Part shown: positions 50,789 to 62,900 of the stretch, in pieces
How positions within the stretch are numbered: position 1 is the stretch's first letter
How the letters are laid out: each line of letters opens with the position of its first letter
NCBI RefSeq assembly: GCF_030272615.1
Contig: NC_081414.1
Span: 522,230,185 to 522,294,184, forward strand
DNA length: 64,000 nucleotides
Direction: 5' to 3'
Origin: Cryptomeria japonica
Lineage: Eukaryota > Streptophyta > Pinopsida > Cupressales > Cupressaceae
Notes under the pieces: model-generated
Told to the model about the DNA's origin: nothing
The model's database searches: none
Seen by the model: only the letters and a program-made list of their open reading frames with translations
Program-made: the position numbers and the translations under genes

Positions 50789-51031
50789 CCTTAAGTATCG
50801 AAGTGATAGGGAAATTGTAACAAAGTGAAGGGAGAATACATTAACTCTGAAAAAAGAGAGTTATATTCCCAACACTAACCCACAGATTTTAATTTCTTAT
50901 TAATTAGAGAATAAATTTCAAAGGAAACCTCCCCTTGATGAGAGGAGAGAATAATTTCTCAATATAGCTATGAGTGAATCATATATTTTATCATTGGTAT
51001 GCTAGTGATAAAAATTCACCCAACAGTTTTT

Positions 51032-51049
51032 TGGTGACTCTACTAGGGA
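51032..51049 (+). other. Probable primer-binding site of the Tat-like element
   Basis: TGGTGACTCTACTAGGGA resembles the TGGCGACTC.. leader found right behind the 5' LTR in plant Tat/Ogre-type elements. I take it for a decayed tRNA primer site. It follows the LTR end CAACA by six bases and precedes gag. Confidence 0.6.
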
Positions 51050-51139
51050 GCGATGTGGAACCAGTATTTTCCCTTTTGGTTGCTGTGCTCTTTTCATTGT
51101 AATATCCATTTTTCTGATTTTCTCAAAAATCATAATTTG

Positions 51140-52750
51140 GCTGATCGAAGTTACACTCGTGGGCAACTATTAGCGGGAATTGTTGATCCTACTTTTGAGT
51201 TTTTGTAGCAACATAATATTCCTTTTGTGATACCTCCATAGATTCATTCTCCTTTGTAGTAGAAACGAAGTTTTCCTCCTTCTGCACGACAATCTCCCAT
51301 ACGAAGTGAGGTGTCAAGTTTGCAAGTCTTATTTGTTTCACTTGCAAGTCATTTTGTAATACCACCATATAATCTATTAAGGATGGTTGTTGCTGGCCCT
51401 TGGGGTACCGCTTTTGGTCCTTTGAACTTGACTGCACCTTTGCATGAACTTCATAAAGGCACGCGAAAAAAAATACCCAATTTTTTGGGGGATGATTCTC
51501 AACACCTGGACAAACACATTTATGCCTTCTACATTGCATGTGAAGTCCTAGGTGTTGAGCATGAAGATGTTTTAGTGAGATTTTTCATTGAGACCTTGCA
51601 TGGAGCTGTTGCTGATTGGTTATATCATCTTTTGAATGCTTGTATCAAAAATTGGGCAATTCTCAGAACACTGTTTGAAGAAAGGTTCAAGTATGCCGAA
51701 GATGATCATGCATTGCTGGCTCAGTTAACTCAAATGAACAAAGAACCTCAAGAAGCTATGCATGAGTTTGTAGCAAAGTTTAACAGATTGCACAATCGCA
51801 TTCCAGTTGCTTCATGACCAACCGTTGGAAACTTGAAATGCTTCTTTATCAATGCTCAATTACTAGAGGTGAGCTTTCTTTTGTGAAGGAATAATCCTAC
51901 AGATTTGGCCACTACACAACAATTGGCTATATCGGTCGAAGATAATCTTATCCTTACCGGTAAGATAAGGAGAGACCCTAACAAGGTTAGGAATAATCAA
52001 ATTGCTGGTTCATCTATTCTTTCAATGAATTATGTTGATCCCATGATACAAAAGTTAGCAAATAAGTTGTTAGCACTTAAGAAGAAAATTTCCTCACAAG
52101 GACATACTTCTTATCGTGATGTTCTGAGAAGGACTTATCCAAATAATGCTTCCAATTACGCCATGCCTAATCAAAATAAATTGCCTCCTGCTCTAGAGAG
52201 GCTTGCATTGGAAGCACCACCCCAAAATTTAGCTACAAGATATTATGAAGCTGAACATAATGATCTTCCCCCTTTTGGTGAAGAAGATGCCAATTTGCAT
52301 CAAGAAGATGATGCAGAGTTGGCTGGTGACTCTAATATCAGGTTTATGCAATATCAAGAAGATGATACGCCAGACACACGTGATAGGGATGTCTTTGCAG
52401 TATTCACCCATTCGCAAGCACAGGTAGCCCAGCCACCTGTCATTGCGAAGAGTGATGATCCTATTCAAATCAAGGATTCTCAACGTTTGTCAGTTTCTAT
52501 TGCAAAGTGTTGGACTCCCATACCAAATCCTGCAAAAGATAATGCTATCTCAATGGATGCCGCGAAGGATAAAAGTGTAAGTGATTCTTCAACTATTGTA
52601 AATTTTTCCACACCTGTCAATTCTTCTACACCTGCATCGAAGACTAGTGTACCTAATATTTAAAGTTCTCAAAATTAGAACCCAAATCAGTATTTGATGA
52701 ATTCCTCTTAGTCATTTGATATTTTAGACCATGCTTAGAAAACCAAAATA
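51140..52750 (+). pseudogene. Tat-like gag remnant
   Basis: The first codons read HNLADRSYTRGQLLAG and contain TAG at 51206-51208, 51239-51241, 51257-51259 and 51260-51262, in a context that looks Gln-rich. The retrotransposon gag core follows (HLDKHIYAFYIACEVLG, ETLHGAVADWLYHL, LFEERFKYAEDDHALLAQL, EAMHEFVAKFNRLHNRI; 51470-51800). It is broken by a TGA near 51815 and a frame change. The C-terminal part (51905-52663) includes Pro- and Ser-rich sequence. Three more TAG codons near 52677, 52710 and 52737 sit in a Gln/Asn-rich stretch. Inactive. Confidence 0.83.
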
Positions 52751-52753
52751 CAA

Positions 52754-53491
52754 ATGTCTGAGGTTGAATTTTTGAGATCTAATCCAGATCAATTTGACCA
52801 TTTGGTCAAGTTTATTAAAGAAAAAGATACTACCCCTAGTCATCTTCCCAAGTCTAACTCAGTTCAAAATAACTTAGTAACTTCCCCTTCTCCTATAGAA
52901 AAGATAGAACCATTCTATATCTCTTTGTTGATAAATGGTTATAAGCTTAGTAACTATGTAATCGATTCTGGGACATCTGATAATGTTATGCTGTCAAAAG
53001 TTGCTAATTCCCTTGGCTTAAATTTGACTAAAACATTTGGAAGATGTTTCTCTATGGATAACAAGCAAGTCCCCTTGATAGGTTAGATCAAGGACACATA
53101 ATTTTCTTTTGCTTCATTCCTAGAAAAGAAGATTAAGATGACAGTATTGGTAGCCGATGTGTCGGCTTCCTATGGTCTATTATTGGGAAGAAATTTTTGT
53201 AAAGATGTGGGAGGTGAGTTAAACATGGATATGCCTGAGGTTTGTATTCCTGTTAAAGGAGTTATCCAAAAGTTGCTTCCAGAAAAAGAATCAAAATACA
53301 CCATTGTCAAGTTTGATGATCAGCAGGCACAAATTCTTTTCGAATCGTCAGGTATGGGTAATTATTTCTTGCATGCTAATGATGGTTTAGAGGTGGTTCC
53401 TAAGAGTGAAGATTCCATTCCACTAAATGATGTTCTAGTTGATTGTGAAAGTATTATTATGGAATCAGAAAGATCTTCAACTTCACAATAA
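52754..53491 (+). pseudogene. Tat-like aspartic protease region
   Basis: FYISLLINGYKLSNYVIDSGT at about 52915-52975 holds the catalytic DSG (DSGT instead of the commoner DSGA), followed by SDNVMLSKVANSLGL and later YGLLLGRNFCKDVGGELNMD. TAG at 53084-53086 and TAA near 53100 interrupt the domain. Confidence 0.8.
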
Positions 53492-53499
53492 GAAATTAT

Positions 53500-53960
53500 C
53501 AATTTTGATACCATCAGCATTGGTAGTCTAGATGATGTTTGGATGCTAGAATTTGATGGCAGTTTTTCTTCTACTAGATTAGGAGCCAATGTTGTGTTAG
53601 TTTTTCTAATGGAAATTTCTTCCCTTTCTCCTTCAAATTGCAGTTTGGCAACACAAATAACATTGGCGAGTATGAATCTCTTCTTTTGGGGATGAGTGTT
53701 TCCCAAACGAAGGGGATTAAAAATGTACATGCTCAAGGGGATGCTGAGTTGATAGTTTGTCAAGTCAGGAACATATATCAAATGAGGAGCGATAGGCTAT
53801 GACATTATCGTAACCTTGTATGGGATCTAATAGAGGCATTTGATGCTTTTGATATATTGGTGGTTGCCCATGAATTTAATGACAGAGCAGACTCATTAGC
53901 AGTATCAACAACCTCTTTGGTTCCTCAGAGATTTTTTGGGGTCAACATACATTGTTGAAT
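53500..53960 (+). pseudogene. Additional RNase H between protease and RT
   Basis: Reads WMLEFDGSFSSTRLGANVVL, after a frame change NTNNIGEYESLLLGM, then VHAQGDAELIVCQVRNIYQM and HEFNDRADSLAV. This is the plant-type RNase H pattern (D-G-S, E of EYE, D of GD, final D). A TGA near 53800 stands where Arg would be expected. A second RNase H follows the RT, so the element has two. Tat elements are known for an extra archaeal-type RNase H; here it precedes the RT. Confidence 0.75.
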
Positions 53961-54139
53961 TGGTCTTTCGACCAAGTGTTCTTGACAACTCTGATCATTG
54001 GCAAGTGTTTAATGATGATTATCATGTAATTAATTTCTTGCAGATGACTGACAATTTTGATGATCTATATTTTGAAGGTAGTCATTGACCTTCCAAGGAT
54101 GCAATTGAAAGTATTGATGCAGAAACAGGAGAGAAATTT

Positions 54140-55730
54140 CTATGATTGAAAGGAAACAAGATACCCAAAGGTCTAGTTTCTTTAGAAAAGATTTTTGATA
54201 AACATGACCATTATGTAGAAAAGAAACAAAGATCAATTGCAGGCTCAATGAAATATGAGCAAGTAAATATCGGGATTGAAGGCAATCCAAAAATGATCAA
54301 CATTGGAAAATGTTGTTCACAAGAAGAAAGACAGAAATTTGTTACATTATTGGAGCAATATGTTGATGTTTTGGCCTACTCCTATGAAGATCTAAAGTCT
54401 TTTCATCCCGAAGAAGTCCATCATGGCATTCCATTAAAGCTGAGTATTATGCCTTTTCATCAGAAGAAAAGGCAGTACACCCAAAGATCTCCGATACTAT
54501 CTTTGCTAAAGTTCAAAAGATGTTGAAAGCAAGGATAATCTTCCCCATTCATTATTCTTATTAGATAGCCAATATTGTACCTGTACGTAAGAAGAATGGT
54601 GATATCTAGATATGTGTTGATTTCTGGAATTTGAACCAGGCATCCTTACAAGATAACTACCCTTTACCTGTCATGGATCATGTCCTACAAGCTGTTACTG
54701 GAATAGAGATGATGTCAATGTTGGTGAGGTTTTTTAGGTTACAACCAAGTAGAGGTTCTTGAAAAAGATCAACACAAAACTGCATTTACCACACCTTGGG
54801 GCACTTTTGTATATCACATAATGCCTTTTGGGTTGATAAGCGTAGGAGCAACTTTCCAATGCGCAATGGAATTGGCCTTCTGAAGTTTCCTTGGTATGTT
54901 CATTGTAGTCTATTTGGATGATTTGACTATTTATTCTAAGAAATGTCAAGATCATTTCTATCACTTGCAACAAGTTTTGAGTAAGTGTCGTCAGCATGGA
55001 ATTTCCCTCAATCCCAAGAAATCTATTTTTGGGGTTACTAAAGGTAAGTTACTTGGGCATATTGTTTTAAAAGAACATATAAAAATTGATGCTAAAAGAG
55101 TGAAAGCTATTTGTGATCTTTCCATGCCAACTAGTAAGACTGTTGTTCATTCATTCTTAGGCAAAGTAAGTTTTTTGCAAAGATTTATTCCAAAATTTGC
55201 TGAACAAACTTGTCACATAGTTAACATGATGAAAGGAAATTCTCTTTTCAAGTGGACTCCTGAAGGAAAGAAAGCTTTCCATCAAATCAAAGAGGCCATG
55301 GCAAATGCCCCAGTCTTGGTATGCCCTGATTATACAAAATAGTTTATCATGTATAGCTATGCATCAGATCATACCTGTTTGGCCATACTGATGCAGAAAA
55401 ATCATGAAGGTATGGAATCACCTATTGTATTCATGAGTTATTCGCTAAAGGCTCATGAGTTGAAGTAATCCAAAATTGAGAAGCATTCTTTTGCCATGGT
55501 AAAAGTGGTGAAACATTTCAGGTTTTATATTCTGAATTCATATGTCATCGCTCTTGTTCCTGATGCTGTTGTCAAGTCAATTTTGACGCAACAAGAGTTT
55601 GGAACTAAAAGGGGCAATTGGGTTGCCATGATTCAGGAATATGATATGGAAATAAAGCCCACTAAGTTGGTTCATGGAAAAGGTCTATGTCAGTTGATAG
55701 CTGAAAATAAATCAATTGATGAAGTGGTGT
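54140..55730 (+). pseudogene. Tat-like RT and RNase H
   Basis: The RT lead-in KMINIGKCCSQEERQKFVTLL and DVLAYSYEDLKSF is at 54290-54400. RT blocks are NIVPVRKKNGDI, VDFWNLNQAS, DNYPLP, the catalytic FIVVYLDDLTIYS (54897-54935) and GKLLGHIV. The connection PEGKKAFHQIKEAMANAPVL leads to RNase H (YASDHTCLAILMQKN, MVKVVKHFRFYIL, MEIKPTKLVHGKG). Frame changes near 54470 and 54730 and stops near 54563, 54608, 55340 and 55469 inactivate it. Confidence 0.85.
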
Positions 55731-55779
55731 TGGAAAATAAAAGTATGAATCAAGATCTTCCCAAGGTTCTATTTGCCAA

Positions 55780-57003
55780 CACCATTGATGAGTGGTATTC
55801 TGACTTAGCATATCTCTTAACATATGGAGACTATCCTACACACCTATCACATAATGAAAGGAAAACCCTGAACCTTAAAGTGGTAAATTTTGTCCTATGG
55901 GACAATGGTTTGTATAAGAAATGTCTAGACGATAATTTCTTGCGCTACGTGGACAAACAACAAGAAGTAAGATTACTTCAAGATTTTCATGATCTTGCTT
56001 GTGGTGGACATTTTTCTGCCCCTATTACTACACACAAAATATTGTGTGCTAGATACTATTGGGAAACATTGTTTAAAGACACATACAGTTGGGTTCGTAA
56101 ATGTGAGCAATGTTAGCAATTTGTGGGTAAGCCTAAACTAGCTACACTCCCTCTTAAACCGGTTGTAATTGAAGAGCCCTTTCAACAGTGGGGATTGAAC
56201 TTCATCGAACATGTCAATCCAACATCTAGTGTAGGTCACATATACATTCTCATAGTGACATATTACTTCACCAAGTAGGTGGAGGCAATCCCAACCAAGC
56301 AATCTACCTCGGCAGTGGTTTGTCAATTTTTGAACGAAAACCTCATTTCAAAGTTTGGTGTTCCTCATAAGATAGTAGCTGATAATGATTAATGTTTTTC
56401 ATCTTATGAGATCATTGAATTTTTCTTTGTTCATGGTATTAATCTTTCACACTTATCTGACTATTATCCGCAAGGAAATGGTCAAGACAAGTCAAGCAAC
56501 AAGAATCTGGTTACTATTATGAGGAAGCTTGTTGATGAGCGACAATAGACTTGGCATAAAGCTCTTTATGATGTGCTATGGGAAGATCATATAACTCCAA
56601 AAAGAGTAATCAATATGTCTCCTTTTCAACTTCTGTATGGGTTGAATGTCAAGATTCTAATCACTGTGGAACTTCTAGCTTTAAAGCTCGCCAAGGCCAT
56701 TGAAGATGAAACCTATCAAGATTCACTGGATAAGCGGATTATGTTTCTTTCTCAGTTGGAAGAAACAAGAGTAGAAGTGGTTGATAGGATTTATGCACAC
56801 AAAATCTAAGTGAAGGTGTTGTTTGATAAGAAAACAATAGGAGGGAACCAAAGGGTTTGCATGGAAAGTTTGACTCCTTATGGATAGGTCCCTTCACTAT
56901 TCATGAAATATGTGGTGAGCATAGCTACTTACTTGCATATGTGGATGGTACCTCATTCTCTCTACCTCATAGTGGAGAACATTTGAAGCTCTTTACTCAA
57001 TAA
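55780..57003 (+). pseudogene. Tat-like integrase
   Basis: The HHCC region (FHDLACGGHFSAPITTHKIL, RYYWETLFKD, KCEQC*QFVGK) has TAG at 56114-56116 where the family has Gln. The core includes WGLNFIEHVNP, TYYFTK*VEAIP (TAG where Trp is usual) and KFGVPHKIVADND. It ends with SDYYPQGNGQDKSSNKNLVT, in which the catalytic Glu expected after GQ-A is replaced (DK). C-terminal codons run to about 57003 with a further stop. Dead copy. Confidence 0.85.
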
Positions 57004-57164
57004 AGAGAAATTTAAAGGGACTTGTACTTATTGTAAAATTTGTATAATATTTTCTTTTTAAGTCTTTTTGTCACTTGACTCTATAGCCCAATGGATACAG
57101 ACACTCGGAGTTCTGGATTCTACAAGCTTCAAGTGGTGTAGCTTGTTCCCCAGTTAGAACAAGC

Positions 57165-57479
57165 TGTTGTCCTCAATTTTAGCATAGCCAAAATTGTGAG
57201 GCAACCCTACGAAACTGGTTTGTTTCATACCTTAGGACATCTGGGAGAGCTTGATGGACTCCATCGGTTAGCTCATTTAGCTTTTCGCTTTTCATTTTTA
57301 TTATTTTTTAAGTTTTTAAGATTTGCAGTTTTCTCGAGTCTGACCTGCAGGGTTTCTTCTTTCCAAAAGGAATTGCACATTAGACTTTAAATTCCGATGT
57401 GCAAAGGTTTGTTTTCCCCTACAGATCAGACTTTAAAGTCTGACCTACAAAAAATTCTTCCCCTACAATTTAGACTTTA
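57165..57479 (+). repeat. 3' LTR start of the Tat-like element, truncated
   Basis: About 315 bp homologous to 38532-38860, including three or four palindromes. It breaks inside the fourth unit (after GACTTTA) where foreign sequence starting TGATGAATAATG begins. Clear point divergence from the 5' LTR shows age. Confidence 0.85.
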
Positions 57480-57960
57480 TGATGAATAATGATGAATAGT
57501 AAGTACTCAACAGATATTGAGAGGGGGGGAGTTAATCAGTATAGACAAAAACTTCCTTAAACCACTTTGACTGTAAAGACTGCACAAACTGGTAAAACGT
57601 GTCACCGGTCTAAAATAGGGCACTACCGGTAAAACACAGTGAGACTATGAAACACATAAACCAGTAACACTTAGATCTTCACAAAACCTAATCTCTCCTT
57701 TCCACTTCACCCATATGCATAAACAAGTAATACACCATAAATATAAAGACCACTAGATCAACATGCATTACCACTTAACAAAAAATACTAATCATCACAT
57801 GAAAAAGAATCACACATGACACACTGATTTTTCATGTGGAAACCCAACTGGGAAAAACCACGGCGGGTATGAATACCCACAAGTTGTTCTTTGAACTCTT
57901 TTGAAGTTTTCTCTATTAGAAGCCTAATCCGGTTAAGGAATTTACAATAAGTTCTATTAT
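57480..57960 (-). repeat. Copia LTR fragment
   Basis: Contains the shared box GAGAGGGGGGAGTTAATCAGT (57520-57540) and a TTTTCATGTGGAAACCCAACTGGG block, in the same orientation and order as in the other minus-strand copia LTRs. Its right border near 57960 is a change of composition. No target duplication found, so the limits are approximate. Confidence 0.6.
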
Positions 57961-58332
57961 CACTATTTTGAACTTGGGTAATATTGTTTTATAATCGGCT
58001 AAAATTTGTAGGGTAGTGCTTAAGCATTTCATGTTGCCTTTGAGTTCTTGGGTCAAAAAGGGTTTAGGGTTTTTGAATTTTAACCTTTCCTATGTTCTGT
58101 AAGCCCTTGCATTCTATTTTTGTGTTACCTTTTTCTACTTAACTGGAAGGGTACATTTGTCATGAAAGGTTCCCCCCTTTACAAATTGCCTTAGGTGGGT
58201 CTTTATTAAATTTTAATTATTTGTGCCCTTTCCCTAAGTTTTGAGTTCTTTGTTGGGCCCCATAAAATACATGCAAGTCCCAACAATTCTAATGGTGTGC
58301 GCAGTCTCGCTAAGGAAATATGTGCAAGCTTT
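57961..58332. other. Unassigned sequence before the hairpin repeats
   Basis: T-rich sequence with a GC-rich hairpin at 58254-58285 (TTGGGCCCC ... GTCCCAA). It may be the start of the module that continues with the 127-bp repeats. No coding signal. Confidence 0.4.
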
Positions 58333-59690
58333 ACCTTTCACGAAGTAGTGAAAGGATAGGCGGGTCCTAGAAGTAAGTGGATACTTTGGATAAAAGCCAA
58401 TCAACTTGGAGTTGATCCAACAGTGCGCATGGATTCACAGCTGAAAGTGGTCTGATGTTTACCTTCCACGAAATAGCGAAAAGGTTGCAGGCCTGGGTAA
58501 GGTGGTCATGAAAGGGTTAACAAATAATCATCTCAGAAAGGATCTAATAGTCTGCATTGATTCACGAAGAGGAGTTGTTGGGTTTTATGTTTCACGAAAT
58601 GGCAAAAAGCTAGCGGGCCCAGTGAAGTAAGCAGATCCTTTGGTTAAAGACCAATCAACTCAGGATTGATTGGGTGGTCTACGTTGATTTGCAACGGAAA
58701 GATGTGCAAAACTTACCTTTCATGAAATAGCAAAAAGGTAATGGGCCCGGTGAAGAGGGTGACATGACAGGTAAAGAAGGTGCATCTCCAAGTTGATCTA
58801 ATGGTTCGTGTTGGTTAGAGAAGAAAAGTTGCCAAAGGCTTAAAGTCTGTGAAGTAGCGAAAGAGATGGTGGACCCGGGTGGCTAGGTTAAAGAATGAAG
58901 CTAAAAGTTGAGCATTTGGATCAAGATCTAATGACCGGCATTGTTTCACTGGGTGAAATAACATGAAGTTTACCTTTCGTGAAATAGCAAAATGAAGTGG
59001 TAGTTGCACGATAGATGATGTGGTGGAACAACTAGATGTCTTGCCAGGGCAAGTGATGATTTGTCAGTGTGACGCACGGTTCCAAGTAGATTGTGGATGG
59101 CCCATTTTGATTGGGCAGAAATGGTGATGAAATGCATGGCCAAGATAAAACACATGGCCATTAAAGTTGCGGAGTCCGATAGAGTTCTTGGATGAATTGA
59201 TGGTTGACACGTTAGAGCTATCCACCAGAAATAAAAGGGGCACGTGGACTCTATGCAGAGGGCCCACTTTGAAGGTTAAAAGGTGTTAAAGGCCATGTGT
59301 CTCAAAGGTGATCCAATGATGAGTGCTATTTTTTAGCCCGGAGATGCAAGGTCTTTAGACTTCATGAAGCAATGAAAATTGTTAATGGTAGTGATTCCCT
59401 ACGATTAGTGAAAAGACAAGCAGTCACCATGTGGAGTAAAAGTCGACCAGATAACAGAAGATCTGATGAATAACATTGTTTTGCATGGAGAAGATGCATA
59501 AGGTTTATGCTCCATGAAACACCGAAAGGAAGGTAGGGCCCGATTTTAAGCAGCTTGACCTAGGTAAGGTATAAGACGTGTAGGTTTTGCAATGAAAAGG
59601 TGTGTGGATTTTAACCTCTACGAAACAACGAAAGGAGAAACACGTAGAAAATGTTATGATTTGTTGGAGCCATTTTTTGAATTCGGCTGT
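58333..59690 (+). repeat. Degenerate about 127-bp tandem repeats, each with a hairpin
   Basis: A hairpin motif CCTTTCAC-GAAGTA-GTGAAAGG and variants recurs at 58333, 58461, 58588, 58715, 58842 and 58972 (spacing 127-130), then near 59357, 59508 and 59614. Between them a GATC.AATGGT..GTTGATT segment and a GGGCCCGGTGAAG segment also repeat. The first hairpin has an 8-bp perfect stem; later ones are partly decayed. Short frames across the repeats are not genes. Confidence 0.8.
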
Positions 59691-59956
59691 GAATTCAATT
59701 CTGAGTTGATTGCCGAAGCATGCGGTTTTAAATGCTTCAATTCATTGCTCTATTGCCATATTTAGCTTCACATTAATTGGATGTTAGCATCATTTTGAAG
59801 AGTTCTGTAGAGGAATTGGTGCACAGAGTGAATTTCTTCAAACAACCAGTGAGTTTCTGCATGTTTCTTGATTGTTACTACTTGAATTTGGATCATTGCA
59901 TGCTCATTTTCTCAGAGGTTAGTCAGAATTTTAATTAATATAGTTGTGATTCCGGG

Positions 59957-62900
59957 ATGGCACCAAGAAGGGATTTCACGGGGAAGGTGAATTATCAGGA
60001 TAGAAACATGATTTATTGGAACATCTGACTATGTCCACAAATGCCATGGCCAAATTTAAAGAATTGGTACCTAAAGCCCCCTGTCTAAGAATTGGAGATA
60101 GTTTGTATGAAAAAGGCAACTAGTTGAGAGATCCATAGATAGGGATATCAAGTTTTGGTCTTTTCAAAGTAGGATTGAATCAGAGACATGCCCTTGCCCC
60201 AATGAATAGCATATGGGAATTAGACATAGGAAAGCTCATAGTCCTTGAGGTTTTCATGGATGTAGATTTGTTAACCCAAGTTCCACACAATTATGACCCT
60301 GTGGCTAAATGTATCAAGAATGTGAATGGAAGAGCCTTAATTGAGATTAATGACGATGAATTTAGGAAGGTGTTTAAGCTTAGTGAGGTATGAAATTACC
60401 TAGAGCCTATCAATTTTGAAACGTTAGCCCAGGTTTACAATGTACAAATGGATCACCTCAGGAGTGGACCTTTGAAAGAGTTTTTTGTTAAAATAGGAGG
60501 GTTAACTGTTGTAGGCCCTAGAACCATGGAGCCTTTCTCCCTGAATTTGTTTAGTCTAAGGGCTAAAGGCATGTATTGGTCACTATGTTAGGTTTTTGGG
60601 GAAGATGTTGAAACCACCATGCCAACTCATTACATGTTAATGATAGCACAGATTCTAAACCCCTCTCGGGCAGTAACCTTTGATTATGCACCTTACCTCA
60701 CTAATGCAATTCATGTAGTGCTGGTGGATATAAAAAGTGGTAAGGTGGATAGAGCATTTGAACAATACTCCCTTCTCATGCACATGTTTTTATTTAAAGG
60801 TTTTGATTACTTTGCTAGTGAAATGGATCTAGTTAAGGAGAAGGACGGTGAAGAGATGCATGTACAACTATGGAGCACCATTTTGTCCTGGGATAGAGAG
60901 GATGCTAGCTACCTAAAGTTTGACAGATGCTTTGCATCTAAGATTAGGATTCTCTTATGTTCAAAGAACGCTAGGATCCCCAAAGCTCTCTTAGAATTCC
61001 TTAGGCCAAAGGAATTTGCTGAAGGCATCAAGATCATGCACAACTGGGGTGACATATACTTCTACCCTGTCTCTATAGTTTTTAGAGTTTATGGTTTCAG
61101 AGGCACTCCATATTTATTGCCCTATAAAGTCCCATTAAAGATAGGAATTGTAGAGGTCCTAAGGCAAATTGGAGGTGTGCAAGAGGCAGAGCTAACAAAT
61201 AGAGGAAAATGGACTATTTTCTGAACTGTCACCATGGCCCATCAATTTATGATTATGAAGGGTGGTTGGAAATACTTTGATGACTTCTTTCAACCATGTT
61301 GCCTACTGCAGTAATAAGGTTTGTTGATCTTGAGGTTTTTTTTCAATGGCATGTTCAAGAAGAGAGCAGTATGTAAAGGTAGGCCACACCAATTCCATTT
61401 CCTAAAGGATTTAATTAGAAATGAGTTCAAATTGGATGAGCAAGAATTAAGGAAAGAAAAGTGAGTGGCATACAAAAAGGCTCTGGAATTCATTCATCAA
61501 TTTGGTAGTAGTTATGACCCTCTATCTATCTTTAATCCTTTTGAGGAAAAGATCAAATTCTTAATTCTTTATTTTGAAGATTTAATGCAAACTTTGAAGG
61601 AAAAGAGGGAAGCTATAATAAGAGATAATCCTGATAAGGCTAAGATGATTCTAGCCAAGCTTGCCTTTGCTAAGGCCATCCCTCTGGGTAACTATGTAAT
61701 GCATAAGAGGTCAAAATATAGTGTGTTGATGCCAGTAAAAGGTAAGCCCTCTACTTCAAGAGGGAAGAGAGCAATTGAAGATGTCATTGACATCCAAGAC
61801 TCCCCTAAAAGGCAAAAGGTGGGGAAGGAAGTGCAAACAAGTGAGTCTCTATACTCTCCATCTCAATCCCTTATCCATATAGGAGATGAACAGGCAGTAG
61901 TAGAACAATTGTTGTAGTTAGGGAGTCTCGAAGAGATTGCTTACACATATGAGGAGACACAAGAGGGGATGCCAGAGGAGCCACCTAGTGCCAAAATAAA
62001 CTTAACTATAGATGAGTTCAAAGGTAAGGAGTTAGACCCTACTATCAAGCAAGCCAGTGAGGAGTTCCTGGCTGATAGCAATTTTGTCACGATAGGGGCC
62101 TTCTTGCAATTTCTCTGGAAGAAAAACATAGAGAAATTCAAGGCAAGGTGTGAAAAGAGGAAGAGTGAGTAGCCTCACAAAGATGCAACTTTGTTGGAGG
62201 AAGAAGTAAAGCAAGAAATGACTACAGAATTTAAAGTCATCACTCCTGAAGTTGGAAGAGAAATGGTGTCAAAGGCTGGTGTTTTAATCCTCCCTAAATG
62301 GGATATAGCAGATTCCTTGGTACTTGAAGTAGTCAGAAGAGAAACCAAGCCTGTGGAGGGAGTGACATTCAACAAGGATAATGCTACTTTGGTCATGTGG
62401 TCCTTAAAGAGGGATGAGAGTAGAAGAAGAAAGGATACCTCAAAATCCAATTTCTTAGGAGGTATGATTGTTAAAAGAGTCCAAGACATAGGAGTGGTGG
62501 AAGCTGCCAGCATAGTTCTAGAAACTATAAAATTTAATGTGGCTATGGCTGTGGCTGAGAAAGAAGCAAAGGAGAGAGCTGATCTCCAAGTGAAAATAGA
62601 AATAGTTCTGAAGGCTTACAATGAAGCCAAAAAAGAGGTAGTCAACAGGGACAATATTATTGCTAGACTGCAAAGTCAATTGGCAGGACAATACCAAGGA
62701 GGGGAATCCTCTACTCTAATGATTGCATCTTCTCCAACAAGACCTCCACCCACCAGTCCTATTGTTGAATTTCCTCCTTCTCCTATGCCTTCTAGTTTTC
62801 AACCGGCTGAGACCATTCAATATGAATTGGAGAAGTTAAAATAGGCTCAAGCCCTATTTGCAAATAAATATGAAGAGAAGGTAAAGGCCACAATTTTGAG

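Larger units (their letters stand above)
38532..51025 (+). repeat. 5' LTR of the Tat-like element (about 5.8 kb without nested insert)
   Basis: Start fixed by homology to the 3' LTR start at 57165 (about 310 bp alignable). End placed at CAACA (51021-51025) because TGTTG...CAACA ends match and the tRNA-primer-like site begins at 51032. Removing the nested element and one target copy (44111-50793) leaves 5811 bp. It contains the palindrome array, ORF A and a TATA-like box. The right end cannot be checked against the 3' LTR, which is cut after about 315 bp. Confidence 0.7.
38532..57479 (+). mobile_element. Old Tat-like Ty3/gypsy element with giant LTR
   Basis: The 5' LTR starts TGTTGTCCTCGATTTCAGC at 38532. 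A clearly homologous start (TGTTGTCCTCAATTTTAGC) lies at 57165, giving the LTR pair. The interior holds gag, protease, an extra RNase H, RT, RNase H and integrase in plus orientation. Integrase has the SDYYPQGNGQ and SSNKNLV context typical of the Tat group. Stops, frame changes and clear divergence between the two LTR starts mark it as old. It interrupts a copia RT gene, and is itself interrupted at 44111-50788 and at 57480. Confidence 0.85.
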
